From: Tubulanus polymorphus
Lineage: Eukaryota > Nemertea > Palaeonemertea > Tubulaniformes > Tubulanidae
DNA length: 64,000 nucleotides
Assembly (NCBI RefSeq): GCF_964204645.1
Contig: NC_134029.1
Coordinates: 10,966,850-11,030,849, forward strand
Direction: 5' to 3'
The notes under the pieces: generated by a model
What the model saw: the letters and a program-made list of their open reading frames with translations, nothing else
Told to the model about the DNA's origin: nothing
The model's database searches: none
Program-made: the position numbers and the translations under genes
Shown: positions 13,501-28,500 of the stretch, piece after piece
How the letters are laid out: each line of letters starts with the position of its first letter
Numbering within the stretch: position 1 is the stretch's first letter

Positions 13501-16500
13501 CACTTTGGTAAATCTAGGTATTGTTCATATACAATACTAGTCTTGTAGTTACGATAGTAAATGGCTCTACTTGATCTCTGAAGGGCATTTTGCCAGCATT
13601 GAGTGTACTGATCTTTTAAACGTTGCTCTATGGATTTAATAAACCATGATTCGTTCTCAACACCTTGACGGATCCAGAATTCCCCAAAGCCTAACTGGTT
13701 CAATAAATCTTTTACACTAGAGGCTCTGTTTGATATACCTTGATTTCTTTCTATATCAGACAACATTACATCATACATTTTTCTGATCAACTTATCTGGT
13801 TTTGATTTGAGCACTTTTAACCAGAACTTAATTATCTGGATTCGATGTTGGATTTTTAATGGGAATAGGCCTAATTCTCCGTGTACAAGAAAGTTAGGCG
13901 TGGATTGTTTAACTCCCAATAATGATTTGTAAAATCTGAGTGGTGTACGCCTTATCTTTGATCATTGCTTCAAGCCCCAGACCTGGGCACCATAGTTCAA
14001 GACGGGAGTTACCATGCTATGAAAAAATCTGAGAGCTATACCTGGAGTCATGTTTGGGTAGCGCATAAGATATTTCTACCTTTGTCGTATCATAGTTTAT
14101 TTCTAATCTCTTACCCTCGCAATTAAAGAAAACAATGTCCAAAGCGGTTTGAAGAGATTTGCCAATATTACCGTGTCATCAGCATATAATAGTAAAAGTA
14201 ATCTAAAAGTGCCTCGATAGATACCTTGGTAATCATCAGAGATAATAAACTCTATCATTGATGACTAAACTAAAAAGCAATGGGGAGAGGCATTCCCCGT
14301 CTTACTCCGATATTACAAACAAAGTAATCTGAAAAATCTATACTATAAAGCAGAACAGACGGTATTTACTGCGACACATTATAGGGAAATTAATGCATGT
14401 ATTGAACCGTCCTTTTACTGATGCTTAATACCAGTTTTTCCCGTCATCAAGTTACATGTTTTAAACAGATTGGTGGTCCGAGGGAGTCACAATATTCATT
14501 CTAAGCCCAGGCTAAAATTCGGTTAAAAAAGATGTGTTTGCCATCTAACAGTTAAGTACCGTACTATGCTTCTGTAGTAGTACTATAGTAATTTACTGAC
14601 CTGACCGACTTACGATACTCAACGCAGCATCAGAACAGTACATGACACAGTTCTCCCAACACTGATTTGTGCTTTAGTTGTTTAAAACATAGATTAAGAC
14701 ATTCATCACACGTAATTTTTGGATCAATATTAATATGATTGGACTTGGCGATATGTTCTGACCGTGTTGCCGGCCCATACGCAGCGTCTCAGAATGGTTC
14801 TTGAAGGGGGACAGGCCCATTGCGCAGTTTTCAGAATGGTTCCATACCACAGATAGGTTACTGGCAGATAGGGAGACACAAACGCAGCCTCTCGCAATGG
14901 CTCTGGGGGCTGCCGATGCGTGCGTTGGTGGTAAATTTTGTAAGAGAGCTTTCAGATAGTACATACGGTTTTTGGAGAAGGGTAAGCAGATAATGTAAAA
15001 CTTAGTACGGGGAGCGGGTCAAAGCAAAATGTACATACTATTCTGACAGGAGCTCTCTTAAGAAAATGTATGTATATATGAGAGATATCAAAAAATAATG
15101 TCAAACAGCAATACAAAATACAGAATCCTAATCATCGTCGAGCGACTATCTCGGTAATTTTCAATTAATAGTCTTTCAATTTAAGCATGATATCATGCAA
15201 TTCGTTGGTTGAATGGAGGGGATTTTTAAATGAACGTATGGGTGGTGTGGTCAATATAGAAAGTACAAAGATCGAACAAGGAGGGGCCTAAAAATGGCTG
15301 GGGCAGAATTTACTGTTAGTTATTTGAATGACAGGTAAATTTTTGAAATGTTCGAACAAATCATTGAGGCTAGGAAGCTCACTGTGTTGAGTACAATCAC
15401 CCTTGAATTTTCTCCAGAGACATCTGAAGGATTACACGAGTCTATAGCGTATAATAAATCACAGAGAGCCGCTTCATCATTTTGCCGTGGCTATTGTTAT
15501 TTTAAAGTGGTCTTTGGCTTCCTTCATAAGTATACAGTTTAGTTCATTTGGGTAAAGTTTAAACCTGAGGTTTGCTTGACTGAATCTGTTTCGTGCCCTT
15601 TTGCAATCATTGTTATACCAGGATTTAGACTTCTGGTTTTTATTCCAACCAGTGTCTTCAGTGTCTTTGATACCATGGACGTTCTCTACAGCTGTTTGAA
15701 TACGCGTTGTGAAATCACATACTAATTAATCTATTGAGTCGTGGTCATGTTTCTTATTTAGTGAATTGAAAAGGATAAAATCAAGATTATTTTGAAAGTC
15801 ATCAGCTTCAATTAATGGTCTAAACTGAGTTCCGAGTTCTTTACGCCATTTGTATCTATGGCGAGTTATATTATTGAAGAGAGGTACACGAACACCATCA
15901 TTACTAATCATAACTTTTAGTGATGAAGATAAGATAGCATGGTCAGTAAATGGAAGTTCATCCGATATTTCAAAATGATTCAGAGAACCCAAAAGGTTAA
16001 AATCGAGTAATGCATAATCTACAACACTTGTTACCAGCTGATTTCCCCTGTTGTTTGTCACAGGATGCCCTGCCATTCAAAATCAGCAGATTTGTACCAG
16101 AGCACATCTCGAGTAAATGCCGGCCACCATTATCAGGTCTGACATTACCGTCTTACGATTCCCTCTAAAGATTCAAATTATGATTTTAAAACAAATTACC
16201 TATATTAATGTCTCGTTCGAGAAACAGTGAACTCATATCAGGGTCTGGTGGTAGCCCTAAACGAGTATTTGTGCGTGAGTTAAAATCCCTAACAACTACT
16301 GCCAGGCCGTCTAACTGATGGGCGAGGTTCTCGCAGCTTAATTCATTATAGAAATCACTAAGATAATGAGTATCACATGACATATACACTAAACGTAAAT
16401 AAATAGGTTGTTCAAAATGGCCGCCTATGTAAGGTGCACTGTTTAGCTGTTCCTGCTTAAGTTGGATATAAATACCAAAATATGGAGGGAAAATTGTCCT

Positions 16501-19500
16501 AAGTTACATTATACAAACAGTGGAATAATAATTCAGCTATTGTGGATGGAGATCGGTATTTGCAGAGGATTACTCCAGGTGTATGGCTATGTTTAAATAA
16601 GCTGAGTTAACTTTGTATATTTGACTTTAAATCAGGTCTTTATTGATAGTACTGATATTGACACTGACACTACTGTCTGCAGATTAGCTACTTGCTGCCC
16701 TTCTGTTTTGCTTACATTGATACGTTAACATAACTTAGTGATTGAACAATTTGGACATATAAGACAACCCAATGATGAGTCAGACGAGCCAAACCAGTAT
16801 TGACAAAAAAACCCTCCTGTGTGAAAAAGAAAAAGAAAAGGAGAGTATTCTAAATTCTGATGATAATGAAATGAGTGATGATGAGTGCCAGGATAGTTGT
16901 ATAGATCCTTCCTTCTCCATATCACCATCCATCACACCTCAATTCGTGCATGAACGTGTTCGCAAAGACTCAAAACTTGAACCAGCGCGTAAAAAAAATC
17001 GTAAAAGGGAACGCATGTCTACAGCCTCAGATTCAGGTAATAATGTTGACTTTCTAGCTGAGTTGATGACTAAAATGGAGGATATGAAAAGTGAGATTAT
17101 AAGTGAAAACAAGAAAACTCTCAACAGTCTGAAAGCTGGCATGAAAAGTATGGTTGAAAAGCAACTGGCTGCTCAAAATAAAACCTTTGAAAATATGTTG
17201 CGTCGTCATGATACACGTCTATATGACTTAGAGAGGCAATATGAATCACTTCACTCCGAACTTCGGGAACTACGTGATATGAAGGAAGCCGTGAAGAAAT
17301 CGGAATCCGAAATGATAAAACTTAAAATGAAAGTCACTGAAAACAATCAATATCCTCGTAGAAATAATCTGAGATTCTTTAATATTGAGCATTCTGAGGG
17401 TGAGAACTGTAAAGAAATCATTGTGTCGTCTCTAAATAACCATTTGAAAGATCAAATTAAGCCACTACGTTCCACCGACATTGAAATCGCGCACCGAGTG
17501 CCCTCTATAACCTGGTCAACTGGGACTGATAAGATTTATGCTGACGCAACCATAGTGAAATTTTTTGATCGCCAGATTCGAAATGAGATATATTTTAATA
17601 AAAAGGATCTAAAAGAGGCAGATTTTTACGTGTCTGTAGACTTATGCCCTGAGATGAGCTCTATAAAGAAGAAAGCCGAAGAGTCTGGTTTCTTTAAGAA
17701 AGTTTGGGCAAATGCAAATGGGGTGCTGTTCGGGAGTAAGAAATCTGATGAATCTAAGCATAAGCTGAATCTTCTTGATCCTGCCTTTGGAATCCTGCAG
17801 TAAAAATTTCAAAAATTATGAACTGATTAAACTCTAGCATGTGATCCGGTGGTGTTCCGAGTTTGGCAGCTGAACTTATAAATGTTTGTAGTGCTTGGCA
17901 GGTGTGACTATTCTACCCAGAGTCACATATTGTTTGAGAAGAATATCCATGATCAAGCTTTCTGAACTATTGTAACTTAGCCGACCAGTACTTTTATAGT
18001 AAAACGGCCAGCATGTATTCATTTCACGAGTATAATCTGGTCTGTCGAGCCTCGATGCTCCTGTTATTTAGTTTCCATCTCCATGAGACTCAAAAATGTA
18101 AAAAAGTTGATTCCAACTTAGCTGTTCCTTAGAAGTTTAGATAAATACGTTTTCTTGTTTGCGTGTATATGACAATAGTATTTTTTTTCTATTTTTTCAT
18201 ATGTTACTTAGCTACTAATTGACTTAGTTTCGAAATTTATCAATCAATCTAGTTCTAGTCTGAAATATGCCAAAAAAAATTTATATGGATTCATCTTTGA
18301 CTACTTGCAGAAGAAATATTCTTTTTGGTGCCTGGAGGCTAGGCATAGGTTAAAATGCCTGTAAATTACTTGCATCACAGAGTGTGTGCTGGAAATTTTA
18401 GAAATTGTTTTCTATTACCTAGGTCTAAAAATATAGACAATAGCCAATTTTGGAGCCTTATTTTTATTTCATTTAAAATTCTTAAAGGGTAACTGACACT
18501 TTTTTTTTTATTTCAAAATATGATGTATTCTATTGATCTATACACTCATCTTCAACCGTTCTGTTCCAAAATGTTTAGTTAACGCGCAATTTGTGATTTT
18601 GTAACAAGATTTTTGACCTCATTTCGTTGTTTACATCGCTTACTGTTCAGCGTCGGCTAAATCAGCAGGTGCGCGCTGCAACGTCATTACAGGCAGAGCT
18701 GAGAAATAGCGTCTATAGAAATGTGTTGAATTTTGAGGAAACTGCGTGTATTTTCTGTTATATCTCAATGCCAGATTGTTTTACAGCTTTGAAACTGGCC
18801 AGGGAGTTAAAAGGATCTATTGTCTATTGCATAAACCTATTTCAAAGAATCAATGAGTAATTTGAATAGGCTAAATCGATCAAATTGAAGATGCAGATTT
18901 CAATCCGCTGCTATGAAGCTATTTTAAAGTACACTATGCTAAGCTCTCAGCACTGTTACTGCTGCTCCATAGTTCACCTATAGTTCAGCACCACAAGCAT
19001 ACTACAGTGTCTTATGTAATCACAGATTTCGATCTCGCTAAAGAATAAATAGATTCATATTCGTTTACTATTTTTCAAAGTCATTTAAGACTAAGTAGGC
19101 CTAGTTTTAAAACTAACACTTCAAAACTCTACAAAAACTTTCATAAATTTCTACAGCTTTACAACAAATATTCAAAGGAATAATGTTTTTCGATTAAAGT
19201 TTCACGCTGCAGAAGAGTTTTGATAGATTACATCACAAATCTTTCACAAATGTTATTTCTAAGTTTTAAAATAGGATGGATGAGGAAATATTCTTATTTT
19301 GTGACCAAAGCCGCTACCAATACGAGGTATATTTCAAGAAAAGAATTGAAATTATTCTTGCGGCTAATTCTGTCTAAGTTTCATCATCAGTTCATTAGTC
19401 AAAATATTCTTAGATCTAACCATGATCTTACTTACTATCACTAAATGATATTACAAAACGATGATATAAACATCCGTGTTCCCTGCTGTCTACTAGAAAA

Positions 19501-22500
19501 TGCCATGGATTGCTATTCAAATCCTATTTTTGCGCTTAGTTGGAACGGATATGGTCCATTCAACAGTTAAGTATAATCATTAATATGTAGACTTTCAAAA
19601 TCAAGAGGCATTTTGTCTCAATTCGAATGCCAAATAGGTATAAAATTAAGTTGAATTGCTCTTGTAGCTTATTTCCTATTCATTTCTATAGACATCATTT
19701 CCGAGCCGTTACTTTAGTGACGTAGTTCTATTAATAGACACAGTACCACGCGTTCAGCAGAAGCAATGTATACACTGAACAGGTGCGCGAGCATCAAAAT
19801 CATCAATTCTGACTAGATTGAAAAGATTTGTCCAATTATGAAATCACCTAGCCTTATTGTATACTATAATATATCGTTTAGTGTAAAAAGTAGAAAATCT
19901 TTTAAAAAGTGTCAGTTACCCTTTAAAATCATCGAAATAGGCATTGGCTTGTTGTTTGATATGCCTCTTTGACCTGGAAGTGTTAGTTAAAGTTATTGCC
20001 TTTCGCTGTGTCTTGTGAGTTATACTAGTAATGTACTTATTCTAATTGTTGTCATATATTGTTGGCTTGCAATAATGAAACGTGTATCTAATCATACTTA
20101 TAATGTCCGTACTATCCTACTATTGCTCCATGGATCACTAATGATGATGTTTATCCCTGGCTCAGTGAATTTGATATATCTTGTTCATACCAAAAGTTTG
20201 CTTATTCTTTTATGTAATGATGTAGAATTGAATCCAGGGCCTGATAAACCAATGAATATTCTGTTTGATAACATAAATAGTATTGGTGCAGACCAAAACA
20301 CTCGCTTTGAATTATTCAAAAAACTAATACATGAAAAGGGAGTTTCTGTAGCTGCACTTTGTGAAGTTGGGGACATAAGTTGTAACCTTAATTCATACGA
20401 AATTCCTGAATATGATATAATCAACTACACAAAAAGAAATAGAGGTATCATAGTGTATGTGCATGATTCTTTCGTCTGTGACTTGGAGCGTATATATCAG
20501 GATAATGACCATAGTTATGGTACCTGGATCAAAATTAAAATAAACTATAAAAATATTTTTGTAGGCTTCTATTATCGGTCACCATCGCAATCCAGTGATG
20601 AGAGGTTATTATTTTTTGAACTTCTCAAAACTACTATCGAACACATTCAAGAAAATAATTCACCTGAAAATAGTGCAATATATGTTTTGGGTGATTTCAA
20701 TAGCAAACATAATTCATGGTATAAGCATGATATTACAAGTACGCCTGGTAGGCAGCTTAAGGATGTAAATGATGGCTGTAATATGACACAATTGATCCAT
20801 GTACCTTCCAGGGTAACAGGAAATAGTAAATCGTGCATTGATCTTGTTTTTACAGATTCACCAGGTTATGTAAATTGTGGTATTGTCTCAGAATCGATTG
20901 AAAATTCAGACCATTGTGTATTGGTTGTGTCCCTTTCAATTCGTATTAGTAAAAAAGAGTCTTATAAAAAACGAATCTGGAATTATGAGTCATGTAATTT
21001 TGATAGACTAACAAAATTTCAATCTAGTGGACTGGAATGATATATTAAATATAAGTGACCCTGATGATATGGTGACCGAATTCTCAAACGAAGTAATGGA
21101 TGTTTATAAAAATTCTATTCTGAACCGTTGTGTTACTGTTAGAAATACTTGGTTTAAGGATAAGATTAGAAGTGAAATAAATCATCAGAAAACTCAGAAA
21201 ACTGGTAACCCTCATTATTTCAATAGCTATAAATTGCAGTCAAACTATGTAAATCGCCTGATTGCTGAACAAAGAGAGAACCATGAAAATAAATTACTAA
21301 ATGGCCTTGGAAGTACATCATCATCAAAACGTAATTACTGGACAATTATTAGAAAACTATTGGGTGATAAATTTGATAGTGGTACACCAACTCTCTTTGA
21401 TCAAGAATCAAATAAAGAATGTACCTCGAGTTTCGAAAAAATTACTGAATTCAGTGACAAAAAAATATCATAATGTCAAAAACTTTGATGATTTTCTGAT
21501 TTCCCAGACCGATGTGTAAATAATGTTACAATTAACTTAACATCTCCGGATTCTATCTCCAAATTGATACAACAGTTGGCTATTAACAAAGCCTGTGGTC
21601 CGGATGGTATAACAAACAGAATGTTAAAAGCTTCACCTCTGATTTCTGAGCTATTTAATAACCTACTTAGTAAAGACTCATTCCCAGAAAAGTGGAAATT
21701 AGGCATCGTGTCTTGTAGCTACAAGAAAGGGGGTAAAAGCAACCCAGAAAACTATCGACCTATTACACTGTTCAATACCCTGTCTAAACTGTATGAATGT
21801 GTAATCTATGATGCAATAGTAGGAATCCGGTACATAACTTCTCCGACAGAACTCCTCCAGACAAAACTTCTCCACCATTTCTCCTCCTGGACATAACTCC
21901 TCCTTATCGGGTAAATTTCTCCTCCGTGGGTTTTCTTTACTTATAATAAGAGATAATACTTTTAAGTTTATTAATGCTTGTAAGTATGATGATAAGGACT
22001 TAGGTGGTGACATGTAATTATCATATTACCGGTATATGAACATAGGTTATCACAAGTAAACTGAGATTATAGGTCCATGGTTTGCACTGTCTTGTTTAAC
22101 AATACCCTAACGGGTGAACTGAAATAACTATTATTCATTGACAGATTTAATGTATTGTTTCTTTTGATTAAAGAACAGCTAATTAATTAATAGATAAATT
22201 AATGAAATAATCATTGAATAGATTCCCTTTAATCTTTGAACAATATCCTAACAGGTGAACTGAAATCATTGGTACTTGTTGACAAAATTAACGCATTGTT
22301 TCCTTAGGGTAAAGAATAGCTAATTGATTAATAGATAAATTAATGAAATAATCAATGAATAGATTCCCTTTAATCTTTTGAACAATACACTAACAGGTGA
22401 ACTGAAATTATTTATTTTGAATCAGTACAGTATCATTAAAATAAGTATTATGTTTTAATCAAGACTCAGAATATATTCTGAATCTTCAGAAATATATATA

Positions 22501-25500
22501 CGGGGAACTATGAAATATGTCTTATGAGAATGTCCCTATGCCTACCTACTCGACATAGTCCCATTAAAAACTATTTAAGTATCAGTAATTCTAACAGTAT
22601 ATTTGATTAAAAGGAAAAAATTTTTCCACGGGAAAAGCCCTGAAGACAAGAAACCTCTCAGTTTTGACGTTTCATATACGTTTCATATACTAAGCATTTA
22701 GTTGTTTCATTTAAATTATCAAACTGATATCATACGCTAGCAGTGTAATCGATGTTAATTTACTTATCATGACTCAGTAATGGACCATCGAAAATATACG
22801 GAGAACTGTGAAATAGTATGTGTTGATATCAGAATGTGCTTTTGCATGATATGTATAGCTCGTCTGAAAATCATTTTGATTTTTTGTCCTTTTTGCTAGA
22901 GATTAATTGCTCTCTAGAGACTTCTCATTTTTTCACCTGCAACGCCATGACAAGGCAATAAGCTTTACTGAAAAAACATCAGAGAGATCAGTATTTTTTC
23001 AATGCAATGAAATAAAATTGATTATAAAAAGTAAATAGAACTCAGTCAGTTATATTTACTGAATATCTGTCGGAACATGGTCCGGCAAATTAAGATTGTA
23101 ATTATACCAATTATACTGTTTGCCAATTGTTTGTGAATTCTTATCACCTGGTGTATATAAGCCCCCCAATTCTTGGGTGTTTATTCATTTCTCAGTGAAA
23201 CAGCAAACAGTATAACTATGGCAGAGATCATCAAGACAGCTAGAGGAGGCAGCAAGTTATGTTTTAATGGGCATATGTACCTGAAACAGTACTCAAGAAA
23301 CAACAAGATTTGATGGGCATGTGTGAAGAAAGGCGCAGATCGATGTCGCGGTGCTGTACATACAGACCTACTCAACAACAATCCAATTGAGTCGGTTGAA
23401 CATAACCATGGACAAGATGCTGCTGAAGTAAAGTGTACCAAACTCCGCAACCAAATGAAAGAGATGGCACAAAACTCGACCAGCAATCCAGTCCAAATCT
23501 ATTCCCAAGTAGTTTCAACTATACACAGCGAAGCTGTTAAAATCCGTCTAGCGAATGAATGCGCGTGTAAGAAGTCGATACAGCGCAAGCGCCGAAAGAA
23601 TATGCCAAAGGTACCGCAGAATTTGGAAGAGCTGGTGATAGAAGGAAGATGGGCCACAACTGGCAACACAACAGAAGATGGGGAGGAAAGAGAGGGGCAG
23701 GGATTCCTGTTGTATGACAACGAGATGCCCGGAAGAAGAATTATCATATACGCCACCGATGTCGGCTTACAAAAACTCTCCGCAGCAACTAGTTGGTTTA
23801 TGGATGGTGCATTCAGCATGAGTCCTCCACTTTTCAATCAAGTTTACGTGATCTGTGTACCTCTGGGCTCATCCTACATCTCTGTTGCATACGCCCTACT
23901 GGAAAGAAAAGACCACGAAACCTACAACAAAATGCACAGTATCATTAATAACCGATGTCAAGAAATGCAGCTCTTGCCTGAACCAGAATACATCATGATC
24001 GACTTCGAGCAAGCTGTACACAAAGCCATAGATTCAGCTTTTGATGGTCAAGTTGAATCACGTGGCTGCTTTTTTCGTCTAACCCAAGCAACATGGAGGA
24101 AAGTACAATCTCTGGGACTACAGCAAACATACCGCAATGATCCGGAGTTTCGAATGTTTTTTGGCATGATAGATGGCTTGGCATTTCTACCTGTTGCGGA
24201 CGTTCCTCGAGGTTTCCAGCATCTTGCGGAGAATGCTGTAGATGATGCAGTGGAGATCCTGGACTATTTTAATTCGGTTTATGTTAATGGATCATACAGA
24301 CCTGTTCGTGCTCCGAATGGAATCCTGCGATTGAGGCGCTCACCTCCTCTGTTCCCACCCGAAAAATGGAATGTTCATGAGGCTACTTTAAATAGTGATG
24401 CCAGGACAAATAACATATGTGAGGCCTGGAACAATAAATTCTATAATCTAGTTGGGCATAAGCACCCATCAGTTTGCAGTTTGCAGTAGGGCAACGGCCT
24501 GCAAAACGTCAGCAAAAGAAATACATGGACTTACAAATATGTCTCAGGAATCTGTGCTTGGACTATAATAACGGACAAAAAGACATAGGTCAATTCTTAA
24601 GTGCTGTTGGCCAAAACATGCGCATTTTAAGTTAAATACATATTATCATTCCGTGAAAATGTTTATCAGTAACAGTTTGTAAATACATATATACTGTATG
24701 CAATGTATCTATCCATTACAGCATATAATGCATATATTTTTATAAAATTAATAAAATTAATATCATATAATATAGTGTATATATATTTCTTTATAATATC
24801 AGTCATGTAGGAGAAATGTCCACCCCATGGAGGAGTTATTTCCAGGAGAAGAAATGGTGGAGAAGTTTTGTCCGGAGGAGTTCTGTCCGGAGGAGTTTTG
24901 GGCGTATACCATATTTCAACATGTAGATTCCCATAACCTTATATATAATCATCAGTCTGGCTTTCTGCCAGGTCACAGTACCTGTGACCAAATTCTAGCA
25001 ATATCAACTTATATTTTTGATAATTTTCACAGAAATCTCGACGTTCGTTCTGTATATTAAGACATTAGTGCCGCATTCGATTCAGTTCCGCATAAGCTGT
25101 TACTTCATGAATTAAAGGCTTATGGTGTAAGGCTGAAACGTTTGGAATATAATTATTTAATGAACCGTAAGAACAGTAAGGTAAAGGTGGATGGTACATT
25201 CTCTGATACATCACCTGATAACTATGTAAACAGCTCCGTACCACAGAGATCAATTTTCGGTCCATTGCTATTTTTGTTGTATATTAATGATCTTCCCGAT
25301 GGATTAAGCAGTACTGTGTTTTTGTATGCAGATGATACCTCCTTATATTCTAGTATTGATCCAACTGACCCGTACCCTGGTAATCGAGCCGTCCAGTCAG
25401 ATCTTGATAATATCTCGAAGTGGGCACTTTGCTGGGATCTTGAGTTTAAGCCTAGTAAGAGTTGTGATGTCACATTTTGTAAAATGACATCAAGTATTAT

Positions 25501-28500
25501 AATCCTTTGTTTTTAAACAGTATTCGTATCCCAAGTGAAACGTCACGAAAGCACTTAGGTTTTATCTTAGACTCAAATCTACGTTTCCAAAAACATGTTG
25601 AATCTATTTTTGAAAAGGTACAAAAGCTTTTGGATCCGTTAAAATCATTAAAGCATAAATTAAAATCACGACACCTGAACACAATCTACAGTTCATTTAT
25701 ATACCCACACTTTGAGTATTGTGATGTAATATTTAGTAGCGCCAACAAAACAACTCTAGATAGGCTTGAACGGCTCCATTACCAGTCTGTTATCATAGTA
25801 TCTGGCTGTATCACGGGTTCTAGTAGAGAAAAAGTTTTAGATGTCCTTAACTGGCAATCATTATCAAGCAGGCGCCTCGTGCGACAAAAAGTTTTCATGT
25901 ATAAATTTTCAAAATGTATGCACCCCTCTTATGTCTTATCACTCTTCAGTACCTACCAAAATATAGCGAAAGAAACTTGAGAAATCATCAACCTTTTCGT
26001 ATACCCCATCGTGTACCAAGTAAGATTAAGAATTCCCTATTCAGACTTATGGCTGTCTGGAATGACACTTGTACAGACATTCGCTCTATTCCAAACTTTA
26101 CAATTTTTAAATCTTGAGTCTATAAACGATCATCACAAGTTTCTACAATCACGACAGCAATGATTCCAAATTTAAATCTTAGAGAAGAAATGTCTTTAAA
26201 TAGACTACGTGTAGACCTCTTTTTACGATCCCAGCTATGTGATCATAATTTTAGCAATGCGCTTCATCCAAATTGCCCTAATTGCAACAATAAAAGACTC
26301 GATACAGTTCATTTCCTTTTAAAGTGCCAGCACCCTCCTCATCGCGATAAAATCCATAGCCTACTCCAGGACCTTGCTAATGAAATTCAATTATCTACAA
26401 TGCAGCAATTCTTTTCAAAACGACTTATTGATAAATGTAAATTTTCATTGGTAGTCCAGACCTGAATTATAATACTAACATCAGTATTATCTCACTAACC
26501 GCAAAATTTGAAAATCTAAATCATTATGACTACTGACTGTGAAATGATCAATACCGTGTGATAGTGGTGATGTTGTTATTGTAATAACTATTATAACAAA
26601 TATTTTCTAGTATTATTATTATTGTTTTGTTCTTAATAATTGTAATAGTCTTTTTTGTACAAAGCGGTCTTTTCAATATTAAATATTTATAACATTGCTA
26701 TTAATGTCAATGTTTGACCTTAGCAAAATAACTTATTGTAAAATTTTCCCTGAAATAAAGCTATATATATATATTTAAAAAAAAAACGTAAATAAATATC
26801 TTGTTCTAACATGAAAAATTCCTTAGATAACTTGACCCAAAGTACGTCTGGGGTGCTATCATTTTGCAAAAGAGAAATACCTTCTGGTAGGTTAGATTTA
26901 TATAAAAATAATAGTCCACCAGAATTTTTCCCCGCGCGCGCCGATGCTTTTTCCTCACATTTTGATAAAAGCTATATCCGTTTGGTATGGAAAAAATGGT
27001 GTCTTTATTATTCGCTGTTTCGGACAGAAGTATGAGATCGTATTTTCCGAGTTCAGTTTAAAAGTCCAGTAAATCTAACTTACATATTCGCACTTCTTTC
27101 GACCTTTTAAACAGACCTTTCATGTTGAGATAACACAAATTCAGTTCAGTTTGATTTAATCCTAGATTTATGCGATTCCGGGCGTCATCATATTCCAAAT
27201 TCTCAGAATGATCCATCGTTACGTGTGTCTGACGCAACATTTCACCTAGTTCCCGCTCATCCGCTGTTACGCTCCCGTTTTCCTCACTTATTCCACTACT
27301 ACTTGGTGTCGGTTGATCACCGCGGTACTGACCACGCTGGGCAGGAGTCGTTCATCCTGTTTCGCTTTCGATGCGGTTATGTCCGTGCTCTTGCTTCGCT
27401 GATACGGCTTATTGTTTACGAATAACTGCCCCTGCACAAAGTGAAATTTAACTTCTTTTTCAATTAGCTTCTTAACAACGTCGTTGTAACTTCACCTTTG
27501 ATCCCTGATCTGCTTGGGAAGTTGCTGTGCTATTTGGATACGGTGGTGTGCTAATTCATCATGTCTAGCTCTTACTTCTTCGCGATCCGGATAGTATTGG
27601 AACTTAACAACTATTGGCCTTATTGTTCCATTTTTCGGTTTTCCGATACGATGCACTCCTGCAAATTAAATTCTTTTCCGGGCATCAAGTATTTCAGCTT
27701 TATTTTTTAGAGTATCAAACATCTTGGCGCTCACGTCCTCGCTAGCTTCCTCATTAATGCCAAAAAAGAGTAAATCTTCTCTCATCGACCTCATCTGAAG
27801 GTCTATCACAATGTCGTTGAGCCTTTGGTTATCCTGACGTAGATCTTCCATCTCAGTCTCGGATTTTGCCATGAGTGACATACTTGAGCACATACATCCT
27901 TACACCTATACCTTTCAATGAACAAAAGTTAATTAATAATATGGTAGACTCATGGCTTTCAAAATGATTTGGAAAACCAGTTGCAGACAAAGAAATAGCA
28001 GAAAAAAGCAATCTCAAAAAGCAAATGATACAGCGAAAAAAAGGAAGTAATAGTGTATACATGAAATTGCATATTCTTATTCGTAGAACTATCAAATTAA
28101 TTGATTTAAATTGATAGTGTTAGTGATTGGCAAGAAACTGTTAGCAGCCAGCTTAAGAACACATTTCATAGCCGTCGCAGGATTTTTACTAACAGTCGGC
28201 TGACGGCTTATTTTGAAAGCCCTCACTCATTACTTGTGACTGACGAGGGCAGCAGGGCGGACCTACAGCAAGTGATGAGGGCACAAGGGCGAGCATGGGA
28301 CACATCTGAAGGGCACAAGAGCGGCTATTTTCAGGGGCGGGGCGGACCGCCCCTCTATTTTTGGCTAGATGAAGCACTGTACAGTTTATCAGCTTAGGCA
28401 AGCATCTACTACTCACAATCTTCTCAAAAATGTATTAAGTACGGACCACAAATGTATGGACCACAAATTTTATGTGTCATGACATTCCGCCATCTTGAAT

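Larger units (their letters stand above)
20075..26787 (+). pseudogene. CR1/L2-like LINE ORF2 with 2A-like motif, interrupted by a MULE
   Basis: The first ATG is 20075; a frame open from 20015 starts only at GTG. A hydrophobic leader of about 55 residues ends in LLILLCNDVELNPGP (2A-like). The AP endonuclease follows (LCEVG, GFYYRSP, YVLGDFNSKHN, CIDLVF, SDHCV) to 21040. A frameshift moves the linker to 21027-21473. RT starts at about 21540 (KACGPDGITNRML, NYRPITLFNTLSKLYE) and is cut at 21818 by the insertion. It resumes at 24914 with QSGFLPGHSTCDQI, DISAAFDSVPHKLLLHE, FGPLLFLLYINDLP and FLYADDTS, then HLGFILDSNLRFQKH. The Cys/His tail CPNCNNKRLDTVHFLLKC ends at 26465. The 3' UTR ends in AATAAAG(CTATATA...) and poly(A) near 26787. 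A stop at about 25058 and several frameshifts make it inactive. Confidence 0.88.

Noticed and set aside
20015-20074. Extension of the LINE ORF2 start to 20015
   Set aside because: It begins with GTG. The first ATG in frame is 20075, which still leaves the 2A-like motif about 50 residues in.
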